A DNA stretch of 64,000 nucleotides from Hymenoscyphus infarciens (taxonomy: Eukaryota > Ascomycota > Leotiomycetes > Helotiales > Helotiaceae). The stretch is taken from positions 62,001 through 126,000 of the forward strand of contig LLCB01000016.1 in the NCBI GenBank assembly GCA_001414345.1. Reading direction: 5' to 3'. Numbering within the stretch: position 1 is the first letter of the stretch; each line of letters opens with the position of its first letter. The position numbers were made by a program, and so were the translations under genes. The notes under the pieces are model-generated. The model worked only from the letters and a program-made list of their open reading frames with translations. It was not told where the DNA came from and ran no database searches. This document shows, piece after piece, positions 25,909-36,585 of this stretch.

Positions 25909-27279
25909 ATGTACCACCATAACCGCACCAAATCCACAACCTCCCAACTAACCATCCTCTCCAACCTCCTAGTATCCAAAGCCCGGAAGGTACATAACAA
26001 CCCCTCCTTATTTACCATTTAAAAACTAACAGCACGCCTCGATAGCCAAAATTCGATCTCACCCTCAAAGTATGCCTACCCCTCTCTCTGCGAAAGAAGC
26101 CATCACCCGCTAATTAAAGAAGATAATAGACCTCAACAACGTCCCCCTAGTAACAGGCACCTCCTTCGTCAAATGGCATCTCCCCTCCTCCACCTCCGCC
26201 GAACACCGCGGACGCACCTCCAAATCTCCCATTATCGAACACAAAGTCTCGTGGGACTACGAGAAGACCATTCCACTACGATTAACGATCGATAAATCGA
26301 ATAATCTCCAAGAATGTATAATCCACTTTGAGATCCTGCAAGATTTCCACAACATCGGGACGAAGGTTGAGAGGGTGACTCTGGGGACTTTGGGTTTGAA
26401 TTTGAGCGAGTATGTGGAGGAGAGTGAGATGATACAAGATGGTCAGGCAGAAGAAGGAGTGGTGAGGAGATATCTGATGGCGGAGAGTAAGATTAATTCT
26501 ACGCTCAAGGTGGGGATTTGTATGAAGCAGATTGATGGGGAGAGAAATTATGTTGCACCTCCTTTGAAGACTGCTGCTGTTTTTGGGGGGATAGCTGGTA
26601 TTATGGCTGGGGAACAGGGGGATAAGGATAAATTACGTATGTTTCCCCCTCATCCCTATCCTCTCCTATCCTTCCCCGACCTCGAGCGTCTGGAGATGGG
26701 TACGGGTATGATTCATGGACGACAAAACTAACATGACAAAATGGAGACACAGACACCCCAATTCTCACCAAATCCCGCGACGCCGGCGAACTCCAAGACA
26801 TGTACCGCCGCTCCCTCGCCGCCTCCTGGGCCGCGCAATTCAACGAGCTATCAGCAGATCAATGCATAGAAGATATCTTCAACGGGGGAGACGGCTGGAA
26901 AGATACTTATACCCCTCTCCATGCCTCCCAGACCTCTTCCCATCATCTGGAAACTCCCCGTATACCAACACATATACATGACCATTCAGATGACGAACAT
27001 CATCATGGTACAGGGAGGAGACACCATCGCTCACATTCCGGCACGAGTCTGAAGAGCCAGAATACCATTACGAAGAAGACTTCTTTTCAGAGGATGAGGG
27101 GCCATAAAAATACAGGGAGTCAGGAGACGGTAGGGTTTGGGAGACTAATTGGTGGGGCGGGGAGTGAGAATGGGAGTGAGGATGTTGGTATTACTGGGGG
27201 CATGAAGAGGAGTCCGAAGGAAGTGGATGAATTTGATATGAGGGATGATTTGGTGGCTTGGAGGTCACCTAGTGGTTGA
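25909..27279 (+). CDS. C2-domain protein (EEIG1/EHBP1 N-terminal type)
   Basis: There are four exons: 25909-25989, 26046-26069 (only 24 bp), 26123-26636 and 26753-27279. All have GT-AG introns and preserved frame, giving 381 residues. The N-terminus MYHHNRTKST leads into the C2-like fold: KPKFDLTLKIIDLNNVPLV, then GTSFVKWHLPSSTSAEHRGR, HKVSWDYEKTIPLRLTIDK, ILQDFHNIGTKVERVTLG, LGLNLSEYV and NSTLKVGICMKQI. This is the signature of the NT-C2 (EEIG1/EHBP1) domain, which in other proteins binds membranes or small GTPase partners. The C-terminal half holds RRSLAASWAAQFNELSADQC and then a low-complexity His/Ser/Gly-rich tail. The role in this fungus is unknown. The gene is divergent from TAD1: the start codons are 266 bp apart, so a shared promoter region is likely. 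Confidence 0.85.
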
Positions 27280-28448
27280 GTCTATCCAAGGAGATAGACA
27301 TGAGTTTATACATATACAACCATTTAATAGATGACCCCGTCGAAAAGGGGAGTGAGATGGCAACGAGCAAAGCTAGACAAGTATTCTCAAGTATGACTTT
27401 AGAGGCTTGTTTCAGGGTAAGCTAGACAATTACCAGTAAGCCAGCAGATATTAGAGCCGGAGCCGAAAAGAGGAGTGCTAGGTATACAAAGATTACTATA
27501 ATAAGCTAAGAAATATTAGCGGCAAAAAATAAAGTTACAAGGAAGCTATAGAGTAACTAGTAAGCCAGCAAGCATTGGGGGCTGAAGATGTTTCCTAGTA
27601 AGCGACATAATGTTGAATAAGCTATATAATAACTAGTAAGCGATCAAATATCGGCGGCTGAATCCGTTTTCTAGTAGGCTATATATAAAAACTAATATGT
27701 GTTGGGGGCCAAGAGTAAGCTACAAGTCACCCACCAATCCTCCCATCTTGTAGAATATCTTGTGAAAAAAACGTTGCAGCTATTTGTAGGTAACCTACCG
27801 ATACCCACATCTTGTAGAATTAAAATATCTTTTTGTAGAAAGAGATTCAACCCATGGCAGGAGTAAGTAGCCAAATAACCTCATCCCAAATTAATTCTCC
27901 ACAAGTTCTCGCACTCTCATCTTTCGTATCTGCCATGTCACATTTCACCAAAATAATATCAAACAAAATAAAAGTAAAGATCAAATATGCATTCTGTCTC
28001 TGTATTTCTTTATTTTCAGAGACGTTGTGTTTCTACACTCCGAAAAAGAGGAACGCCCTGGCTACGTTTGCTTCTTATGTACAATCATACACAACCTCTT
28101 CTCCGTCCACTCATCCCTTCACAATTATATGCCTCCCAGAACGCCATTCCCTCTCGCATCGTCCCCAGGCTCTGCTTCTCGAAATGAAAGAAGCCACAGC
28201 GTAGAGGAATTGAAAATGTCAACGCCAAACTGCCTTGCACACATGAAAAAGGCTTTAGTATTTTGCAGCCAAGGCAGACAAACTCATCATATAAACAAAG
28301 CCCGCAAAAAGCTCTCATCCCAGTTCTCATGTCTCGTCGTCATAAAAAAACAGAGCGAGGAAAAATAGAAAACACGCCACCCTCGAAACATGAAACACGA
28401 AAACGCAATGTAATGCACGCCATAAACACGCCATCTCGCAGCTCACAT
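27280..28448. other. Intergenic with degenerate repeated motifs
   Basis: There is a 1.17-kb gap between convergent genes. Within 27370-27720 are diverged repeats of a block resembling AACTAGTAAGCCAGCA or AGTAAGCGATCAAAT followed by GGGGGCTGAAG or CGGCGGCTGAATC. The motif ATCTTGTAGAATATC occurs near 27746, with a related copy near 27808. The rest is probably 3' UTR of the Sgf11-like gene. The plus-strand frames at 27854-28368 look like chance frames and have no recognisable features. Confidence 0.5.
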
Positions 28449-29991
28449 CTAATTCGGAGAACTCAACGTCTGACTCGACTCTGACTCCGCCCGTACCAAT
28501 CCAGAAGAAGCCTTGCCATTGGATATCGGTGCAACCCCAGATACCTTAGGACTCCCATTCGACGTACTCTTCGGTGGAAACGGTTTCGTCGAACTCGTTC
28601 TCTCCCCCAAAACACTCGTCTTGTTTAGTTTCAACTTAATCGCCGGAGTTGGAACAACGCCATCCACAAGATCGCTCGTTACAGGTAGCAAGGCAGAAGG
28701 TTTGACACCTCCTTTACCGTGTAACCACTTTCCCTTTTTGCCATTGCCATCGGTGCGAATGGAATTGTTGTCTTTCAACTTCTTGGGGATGGGCTTGATG
28801 ACTTTTTTCTTGGGCTCTACAACGACGGTTCCGTATTCGCCGTCATTTTCATCGTCGACGTCGTCGTCTTCGTCATCTGTGGCTGGGGCTTTCTGCTCGA
28901 AACTTAGGTTTGAACTTGAGAGTTGGGATGCGGACTTTTGCATTTTGGGGGCCTTGAGTTTCGTTGCGGCCGTCTTTTTGATCACTTTCTTCTTCTTCTG
29001 GGGCGAGGAGTCGGATTCGAAATCGTCACCAGCTTCCCTCTTGTTGGGACTGCTCTTTCCTTTGGGATTCGAAGCTCCAGGTGGTACTGGTGTTCCGGTT
29101 CGACTTCCAGGAGGGGTATTTCCATTCTGACTGCCATTTCCATTGCTTTGTATCTTCAGTAGAGCCGCCCTTGATGAATCTCGACCGCCACCACCGATAC
29201 ATTTGATCATGTGGTTGTTCATTCGCTTGATAGGTAGGAAGGTATTGCAATTGTGACATTTTGCATGCGGGAATGATATCGGTTTCGGTGGACCATCTCC
29301 TGGAGGGGGTGATGGATTTGGTGAGTCTTGGCTTCCAGATGGTGTCCCCTCTTTCGCGGATTGTAATAACGGATTGATCATGTCCTTCTTCTTCTTTCCC
29401 CGACCGGGTCCCTCCATCTGGAATGTCTGGCCGTAGATGTCATGGTATGGTTTCTCGATGTAGGGTTTCTTTTTACAAAACTCCTTTCCTGGTTCGGCCT
29501 TTCGAGCACCTGCACCATCGGTGGGGTAGAGAAGTCGAGGTAGATGACATTTCGGACAAATGACCTCGGATATGGTCTTCAATGGATTGCCTTTCAGATA
29601 CACCTTTCCATCTTCGTAGACGGCAGACTCCAACTCGGCTCTATGCGGGGGATCGGGGGCAGCTGGATTCGAGTCGTCAGATGGGGGGGCGGTTTGCGCA
29701 GCTTTTTGCTCGACGAGAATTGCTGCCGAAGAAGCTTTCGCCATCTTCTCCTCTCGGTGGGTTGTGAGGACGATATCGTGGATTATGTTGTAGACAATGT
29801 CGTCTAGGATGGAGTGTGCCTATTGAAAGATCAGCGGATGTCACTTTTCAAGCCGGGCAACACAGGAGGCAGCTCCGAGGAAGAGGAAATTGGGAATTTA
29901 CCAACACGCCCATGTTATCGGTCGAAGGGCCATCACGGGCGACGACAATGCCGGTTTGTGGGAAGGTGTCGTTGTTGGCCATGTTGGCCAT
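28449..29991 (-). CDS. SGF11: Sgf11-like subunit of the SAGA deubiquitinase module
   Basis: There are two exons: 29991-29902 (MANMANNDTF) and 29819-28449, with an 82-bp GT-AG intron, in frame, giving 486 residues. The first ATG of two (29991 and 29982) is used. An N-terminal helix, HSILDDIVYNIIHDIVLTTH (about residues 32-51), resembles the Sgf11 segment that packs into the Ubp8-Sus1-Sgf73 module. A CPKC (about residue 118) followed by FCKKKPYIEKPYHDIYG forms a possible second zinc site. The single C-x2-C-x12-H-x3-C finger CHNCNTFLPIKRMNNHMIKC (about residues 217-236) is followed by GGGGRDSSRAALLK, like the GMGRNSSR stretch after the Sgf11 finger. The C-terminal half is basic, Ser/Pro-rich, low complexity, with an acidic DDEDDDVDDEND patch. 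The known role of Sgf11 is activation of H2B deubiquitination. It is much longer than yeast Sgf11; the name rests on domain order. Confidence 0.72.
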
Positions 29992-30608
29992 GTTGGGATG
30001 GGGATGAGTTTGTGGTTTGGTAGAATGGGTGGTGTCTGGTACGGTACGGTACGGTACGGGTAACCTAACGAGTAAGTTAACCTAACCTAACAGCACTGAG
30101 CACTGCACTCGCCAACGAGGTGCAGGAAGGGAAGATGCTAGAAGGGCAGTGCAGCGACACTCATGGGCGCAGAGGACAGTGACGTAACTGCTGAGTAACT
30201 GTATCAACTGGTGAGGATATGGATATGCTACTTTCCAGTGGTAGCAGGGCGAGTAGCTGGGCGAGTAGCTGGGCGAGTAGCTGGGCAGGTAGCTTGAGGA
30301 GGTTGACTGAAACTACAGTAACAGTAATAGTACAGACAGCTCCAGCGGCTTTCCGGCTTCCATCACCAGAATACAGGGATGTCACCCACTCGCCCCACTA
30401 CAAGCCAAAAGCAGCGCCGCCTACAACAAATAAGGTTTGGGTGGGGTGAAAGGCGGTGACCCGTTGTGGCAGTAGTGCGAACCCTCTAATTCAACAATTA
30501 CATGCCATTCTCTAGAGACACCCACAATGCACCACCCGAGGAAATCATTCTATAATTCTATAATTCCCATTCTGCAGCAAAACCCTCAACTCCAATTCTC
30601 CCTGGGAA
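29992..30608. promoter_or_regulatory. Divergent promoter region with short tandem repeats
   Basis: This 617-bp spacer separates the divergent SGF11-like and NAA50-like genes. It holds four copies of the 5-mer GGTAC (about 30040-30058), a small TAACCTAAC run (30061-30091) and three to four copies of a 12-bp unit (CTGGGCGAGTAG) at about 30248-30290. Short frames here are made by the repeats. No gene is seen. Confidence 0.5.
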
Positions 30609-31817
30609 ATGGAGCAAAACGGCAATACTTGGACCCCTCCTCCCCCGTCACAACCACAACCACAACCACAACCACAATCCCAATCCCAATCCCAATCTCA
30701 ATCCCAATCCCAATCCCAATCACAACCCTCCATCCGATCATTCTTCCAACCCCGATCACAACCAACCTACACTCCTCCCCCCGCACCACCTCTTCCCCTC
30801 AACAGAACTCCCACACTCACACCCACCAACTCAAGACCCTCCCCCTCCCCCTCCACCTTACCCTCCGCCATATATTCTCCGCCTCCCTCGCAAACACCAT
30901 CGCGAACTTCGCATGCGCCTGCCAAGCTCCCCTCACAAACTTCCATCTCCCTCATCCAAGAGCAACATGTTCAACCCCTCCGCAGAATCAACTCTCTCCT
31001 CCTCCCAATTGGCTACCCCGATAGCTTCTACCACAAAATCACAGCTCCAGACTCAATGCCTAGTTTCTCCCGTATCATAACATGGTCCGAAGGCTCGGAA
31101 GAAAAGGTCATAGGAGGGATCGTCTGCCGTCTTGAAGCTACGCCTACACCCAAATCCTCGCCCTCGAAGCCCGAATTCGTTCCCGGATGTCATGATTTAT
31201 ACATCCAATCCCTGGCTCTGCTTTCCCCGTATAGAGGACAGGGGCTGGCAGCTGCTGTCCTGCAGGAAGTCATTCTGTCGGCAGCTTCTACAAGTATAGC
31301 AACCAATGGAGTCAAGGTCGTGGAGATCTACGCCCATGTATGGACGGAAAATACGGATGCTTTGGATTGGTATTCAAAACGGGGCTTTAAAAGGGAAGAG
31401 AGGGTTGTTCATGGGTATTACAGGAAGTTGAAACCAGATACTGCTTGGGTTTTGCGGAGAAGAATAGTACCTAGTGATCATCTGCTATCACAATCTGCGG
31501 CTTCGACGCCGTTTTCAAATCCCACCGTTCCAGCAAACTCAAGCACCGCAACGGGATTGCAATCTTCGGCACCGGTGGAATCAGGCACAGAGAAGGAAAA
31601 TAGGCCCTCCTTACCGACGCCGACGCGATCATTCCAAGATAAAGGCCCAGAACGGGAATGGAATGATCTCCCCGAGGATCTGGCTGGTTCTCTTCTTAAG
31701 CCTCCCAGTCATTTGGCGAGTGCGGAGGGGAGTAAGAATAGCTCGAGGAGTAGTTCAAGGAGTGCGTCGGCGGGGAAGAAGAAGAGGGTTTATCCTGCTG
31801 CTGCTTTTGGTTCTTGA
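30609..31817 (+). CDS. GNAT N-acetyltransferase, NAA50-like
   Basis: This is a single exon of 402 residues. The first ~25 residues after the start form a Pro-Gln then Ser-Gln repeat (PQPQPQPQSQSQSQ), encoded by CAACC/CAATCC repeats. The segment to about residue 115 is Pro/Ser-rich. The GNAT domain follows: RINSLLLPIGYPDSFYHKI, SFSRIITW, VIGGIVCRLEA, then LYIQSLALLSPYRGQGLA (about residues 197-214), whose R-x-x-G-x-A is the acetyl-CoA pyrophosphate loop, IYAHVWTENTDALDWYSKRGF, and HGYYRKLKPDTAWVLRRR. These match NAA50/Nat13-type N-alpha-acetyltransferases, which acetylate N-terminal methionine. The Ser/Lys-rich tail to residue 402 is not part of the fold. The disordered extensions make it about twice the length of the animal enzyme. 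Confidence 0.85.
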   Translation: MEQNGNTWTPPPPSQPQPQPQPQSQSQSQSQSQSQSQSQPSIRSFFQPRSQPTYTPPPAPPLPLNRTPTLTPTNSRPSPSPSTLPSAIYSPPPSQTPSRTSHAPAKLPSQTSISLIQEQHVQPLRRINSLLLPIGYPDSFYHKITAPDSMPSFSRIITWSEGSEEKVIGGIVCRLEATPTPKSSPSKPEFVPGCHDLYIQSLALLSPYRGQGLAAAVLQEVILSAASTSIATNGVKVVEIYAHVWTENTDALDWYSKRGFKREERVVHGYYRKLKPDTAWVLRRRIVPSDHLLSQSAASTPFSNPTVPANSSTATGLQSSAPVESGTEKENRPSLPTPTRSFQDKGPEREWNDLPEDLAGSLLKPPSHLASAEGSKNSSRSSSRSASAGKKKRVYPAAAFGS

Positions 31818-32640
31818 TGTCACCGTCTCGAGATTGTAGAGCTGGTGGGGTGGTAAAAAGCATTCTTATTTTTTTGCGTAGATGGTAGATGGTAGATGGT
31901 GTCTGGCGCTTGGGGGGTGAATAGAATTAGAATTAAAATGGAAAGGCAAGGAACTAGAAAAGTTACTCGGGGTACGGCGAGTAGATGAAAACTCCTTTTT
32001 TTTGTGGTGGAATGCAGTTGATTGTGTGAGCGATTGAGGAAATGATGAGAATGTGGGGAGAGTGTGATACTATTTTGACATTGTACTTTTGTTGTCGACT
32101 GGGCCAGGTTAGCTAGCGATAATCAATTACTTGTAGCTTACGAGTTACTCGTGGCTTACCTACAAGTAGCTTATAGTTTACTTACAAGTCGCTGAGGTAC
32201 TTGGGAAACACTTACTAGGAGTTCAAGAGACTTGAATATTAGGCGACGGGTAACTAGTGTGGAAGTAGGTCTCTGCTAGATGTTCATTTTAACACGACGC
32301 TTCCTGCGAGTCTGCGATAGAAGTCCTTACATCCTCTACAATACCATACGTTACTATCCGCGTAAAATCCTCTAATATTACCTTGTTATAAATCTTTGTA
32401 TCCGGCCTATTTAGAGTAGAGTTATCTCTAAAGCGTATTTTAGACGAAATCTAACTAGTGTCTCTAATCTTTGGATATATTAGCATTGTTACTTTCTTCG
32501 GAAATTTCTCCTTGTCACGAGGACGTCGTTAAATCTAAATTCCATTCTAACGATGGATTATTTCAATAAGTCGCTTTATAGTAAGAGTGTTGTCAGTCTA
32601 AGTCCATCTAAAATCTCTCGATTGTTTTCAAACACCCGGG
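31818..32640. other. Intergenic, partly AT-rich
   Basis: The first ~300 bp are probably 3' UTR. From about 32100 to 32240 a motif of the type ACTTGTAGCTTAC / TACAAGTAGCTTA recurs in both orientations, and the sequence then becomes AT-richer to 32640. No gene is seen. Confidence 0.4.
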
Positions 32641-33234
32641 CTAAAAATTAGAATTGTTCCAAGGTTCTTGGAATAACTGCTTTGAATGGCTCGAAGAATC
32701 TGGAACAACGGGGCGTATGCAAAGGTCCCTTTCTCGGGCTCTGTAAAGGGCTCTCGTCTTGGCCTTGGCCAATCGTAGCGGTTGTTTCGGGGGTGGGTCT
32801 TGTTGTTGTTGCTGCGAAAGTTTATCTGGTGGTTGTTGAGCTTGGGGGACGGCGGGTAAAACACTACTTCGGGATGAGAATGGCGTGGTTGGATCTGGTT
32901 CGAACCTCTCTGGTACTTCGACGGCCTCTTGTGGCTTGTATTTTGGAGGAGGGGGCACGTAAAATTCAGCATCTGGAAGTGGTCGCGTCAAGTTAGCAAA
33001 ATATGCGAACATCACGACAGATTGAAACGTACAGTAGAACCGGAAGGTAAGGTCATCTATCTGATAGTCTGCCGTGTAAGCTCGGTACTTGTGCTTGATA
33101 TGCTCTAGAACCTCATTCTAAACTACCTCGATGCAGTCTCTATCCTGCACTTCAGCCATCTCGGGATCGGGGCTGTCGCCTATCTTTTGGAATAACTCTT
33201 CGAAGCTGCTCAGCTCGCGTTCGTATAGTGCCAT
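32641..33234 (-). pseudogene. Decayed two-exon gene of unknown function
   Basis: The reading frame from ATG 33234 gives MALYERELSSFEELFQKIGD, then SPDPEMAEVQDRDCIEVV, a TAG stop (33120-33118), then NEVLEHIKHKYRAYTADY and QIDDLTFRFY. It then splices (donor GTACGT at 33031, branch-like GCTAAC, acceptor CCAG) into a second exon: AEFYVPPPPKYKPQEAVEV, PERFEPDPTTPFSSRSS, a Gln-rich run and RLAKAKTRALYRARERD, ending at 32641. The single stop fits CAG to TAG, a CpA-to-TpA change of the RIP type. Apart from it the frame and splice sites are intact. I do not recognise the family. The alternatives are a missed intron or an assembly error. Confidence 0.5.
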
Positions 33235-33938
33235 GGCGAGGATAGAGGTTTAAGTCGTTGTGGTGGGTGTAATGGTGATGGATGCGTGGTGGTGTTGTGG
33301 TGTCGCCTTGAGGTAGGAAATTTCTGGGAAGAACTGGGAAGATTCGCACTCGCGATATGTGGCACGTGCGTTGGGATTAGGGCAACGCAATCACCCTTGA
33401 AAGCCTTCTACATAGCATGTTAGGATGCTTTTGAAATCCACTAATTATTTTATTGTTGTTTATTTACTTCAAAACACCCCTTTTTACCCGAAAATCAGGT
33501 TGGAATTCTTCCCTAGAGAGAAAAAGAGCAAAATCCTTTATTAGCTTATGTAAAGTTACTTATTTTAATTATTCTAATTAGTATAAAGAGTCTGAAAGAA
33601 CAAAGGAGGTTACGACTATAATAAAAAGTAAAGAAAAAGAGTAAATTCATCTATCTTCTAATATAAAACTGCTAGGACTTATTATATCAAGTAGTAAGGC
33701 TACTCTAAGTAACGAATGAAGTTACACAACTGAATTACAAGGTGAAGAAAAAGAGTAAAGCTGCTACGCTCTCTCATAACCTCTCGCATAATCTAAAAAA
33801 AAAAACGGGAGAATATCGAGTATCAAGAAATTAGGAAATATTAAGTAAATAAAAATTCTCCCTCGCTATAGATTCAAGTCTGTGGAATATTCAGCTCGTT
33901 TTGATCTAACATCTGATCTATATCTCAATGCTAATTAA
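33235..33938. other. Intergenic, AT-rich patch
   Basis: From about 33420 to 33900 the sequence is AT-rich with repeated AAAGAGTAAA motifs and a (A)n tract. It is probably a mildly mutated repeat relic. No open frame of interest is seen. Confidence 0.4.
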
Positions 33939-34062
33939 ATGCCAATTGTGAATTTTGAAACAAGTATCAGAACACTGCAGAGGAGGATTTAAGTGGACGA
34001 CATCCAACGCATTGCCGAGGGCACGCGGAAGAAAAGAAACGCAGAAGAGGAAGCAAAATGAA
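33939..34062 (+). pseudogene. Possible coding fragment with one stop
   Basis: A short frame reads MPIVNFETSIRTLQRRI, a TAA stop, then VDDIQRIAEGTRKKRNAEEE and a final AK before TGA. The residue composition looks coding-like and the stop fits CAA to TAA, but the fragment is only 40 codons. It may be chance or the end of a lost gene next to the decayed zinc-knuckle gene. Confidence 0.25.
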
Positions 34063-34915
34063 GAAACAAATGATGTAGAATGGCGACTCTCTTACTTCTC
34101 TGCCACCTCACTACCATCCCTCTTTCTCGATCCATATCCTCCGCACCACTGACTAGACTCTTCTCGAACCTCAAAATCAACAAGGTTTTGTGGTTGCAAT
34201 TGCCTTATCACTTTCAGCTCGCATTTAGTGAATCCAGCGTAAATACATCAGGTTCGTACCTACTCACTTGGCCCATGTTGTTCCAATGTTTTAAGGCAAT
34301 TAACTTTGATTCTCCTATGGACTTGGAACAATTTGGAGCTACTAACGCAGCGTTTAGGAATAATCAAGTTCTAAAATAGTATAGAAAAGCTCAGTGTCAT
34401 GAATTCACTAGGTAATCCTTTAAGGCCAATGTACCATGGGTATTTAGCAACCAGCAACGACGACCCAAACAAGTTAGCATGGGCTCAATGTCTAAGACAC
34501 TTCGAACTTTAAGCCAAGAGCAACAGCCATCAAAACATTGCTACTTTGGAAATGTACGTACAAATCATGCTGGGGATTAGGCTTGGGTCGCGGCAGTAGT
34601 CTGAGGGTATAGGATGCGCTTGATAAAGTTGAGATCCGCCAGAAATATCGTTTGGTAGGAAGCATCTTTTCCTTGACTGGGAGCAAGAGGATTGAAACTC
34701 TCAACAGTCTCTTTTCCCTCCTACCACTTTTCAATTAGTCTAGTTCTCCGGCAGATAATGAAAGATCAAGTAGTTTCAACATGTCCTGAGATTCAAGTTT
34801 GGGGTTGCTCAATTGATGGCAATTCTTGATTTGTTGAGGTAGGGTTGAGATCAATTCCATGAGTCTCGAGTTTTCTTGACTTCTTCATCCTACCTCTTAT
34901 TCACTCCATTGTTCA
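34063..34915. other. Intergenic, no clear gene
   Basis: The frames at 34080-34379 (plus) and 34492-34734 (minus) have no recognisable domain and lack convincing codon bias. I see nothing else to support a gene here. Confidence 0.35.
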
Positions 34916-36585
34916 ATGTCTCGTATCGCTCGTCCCGTGCTTCAGGATTTTGACGAAATTGGAGTCGACCACCAAAGCAGTTAAGCAGCTCAAGAAGAAG
35001 CAAAGTGATAATGAGAACTACATTCCACAAGTTACCACTCTGTATGGAATTATATAGCGTGCCGCCAAGCGCGCAACAAGGACAACAACATGGACAACAA
35101 GGAGTATCGCGACTGCAACAGCTTCAGCAACGCCAACAAGATGCAGCTCGGAGAGCGACCGCCTCGCAGGAGGAGTTGGCTCTAATTCGCCGCCAACGTA
35201 AAGTCGAAGATAAAGAGGACGCTATCCATCGCGAGATTCTCGAGGCAGCGACAGAGGAACAACTACAAGCTGTTCGTAACATGATGCCACCACCACCACC
35301 AGCAGGACCCCACTTAGAATTTTCTCACAATCATTTACACCAATAAGAGGATATAGAAACTCTGGAATACTTAGAATAGAAAGGCCTCGCGGTGGAATAA
35401 CCAGAGGAGCACGCCAAACGACGAATGGGAGGAAATGCACCTTTGGAAAAGCCAAAGAAGATGAGGATTACAGGACGTCAAGGAACAATCACGCCACAAC
35501 CAATGTCGGAAGTGAAATGTGCGAGTTGTCTAGAGACGGGTCATTCCGCCAAATTCTGCAACAGACCACCAAATGATGAGGGATGGATGGAAGGATATGT
35601 TATGTGTAACGAACGCCTTTATATCTCCGGTTAATGCAGATTCGATCTTAGAAACAAGAGCTTGGAAAAATTGGCTTGGGAGTTGCTGGTAAGGGCACGA
35701 CATAAGATTCCCCAATTCCAAAGCACGTTTGATATTCGGGATCTCCCAGACTTCTGGGGAAGTCCCTTTCGACCACTTACCCCACACGAGGCAGCTAGGC
35801 GGAAGGAGAGTGGATATTATGACGGCAATTGGGGAATGGGGACCGAGGAGACGAAGAAACAGCTTTATGAACATGATGGGGATGTTTCGTGACAACATTG
35901 GGATAAGATTGAATACCCCGGGGGAAAGATGAAGTCTAGGAGAGGTTTGGCATCGGAACGCCAACACATTGCCGCAAAGGTGGAAAAGAAATATCCTGGA
36001 ATGCTTGATTTTTACTCAAGTTACAACTCCCATCCGGACCGGCGACCATCGCTATCTGTGAGAGAGCCTGGACAACAACGTGGAGATGATGACTTGCGAA
36101 GTATGGGTGGACAAGGAATTGATTCCCGGCATCGAGATAGAGATCTACAAAGTATGGTTGGATATGGATTTGATTCTCGCCATGGACATGGCGACCTACG
36201 GAGTATGGCTGGTCAAGGAGTTAATTCTAGACATGGACCACCAGCTGAAGCACCAACTGGACCGAGAGCCGACCGAAACCACGAACCAGAGAACCGAGAA
36301 TTGCGGGACGGTGCTAGTGAAAGAGATCCTGAAGCCACAAGCACTCTGAATGATATCCCCACAGCTCTCAAGAGGTCCCAGAGGTCCCAGAGGTCCCAGA
36401 GGTCGTGGAAATCGGGGAGGAAGAGGAAGATAAGTGCTACACAAGCCGTTAGGTATTATTCAGTCGTTAGACTGCTCTTTTTATACCGTAAGGTATTATT
36501 TAGTCGTTATACTCCTCGTTATATCCCCTTGTGTATTTTTCTGCTGTTAAGAATATTTCTGCCGCTAGGTCGTTTCAGTGGTTAG
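34916..36585 (+). pseudogene. Decayed CCHC zinc-knuckle gene with C-to-T stops
   Basis: A possible start at 34916 (MSRIARPVLQDFDEIGV) is out of frame with the rest. From 35005 one frame runs to 36585, interrupted by five stops: TAA 35344, TAG 35377, TAA 35398, TAA 35632 and TGA 35890. Each fits a CAA, CAG or CGA codon with its C changed to T. The frame holds a Gln-rich helix (QQLQQRQQDAARRATASQEE), the CCHC knuckle CASCLETGHSAKFC (35520-35561), WELLVRARHKIPQFQSTFD, and HWDKIEYPGGKMKSRRG. It then has three ~17-residue repeats around DLRSMGGQGIDSRH (about 36088-36234) and a basic tail with RSQ repeats from a 9-bp DNA repeat (36373-36405). The knuckle suggests nucleic-acid binding, as in retroelement Gag or RNA-binding proteins, but I do not recognise the family. 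Confidence 0.65.
36373..36405 (+). repeat. 9-bp tandem repeat (GAGGTCCCA)
   Basis: There are about three and a half copies of AGAGGTCCC, encoding Arg-Ser-Gln repeats at the end of the decayed zinc-knuckle frame. Confidence 0.8.

Noticed and set aside
30036..30095. TAACCTAAC run as an internal telomere repeat
   Set aside because: Only two or three imperfect units, without the TTAGGG/CCCTAA hexamer; it is next to an unrelated GGTAC repeat.
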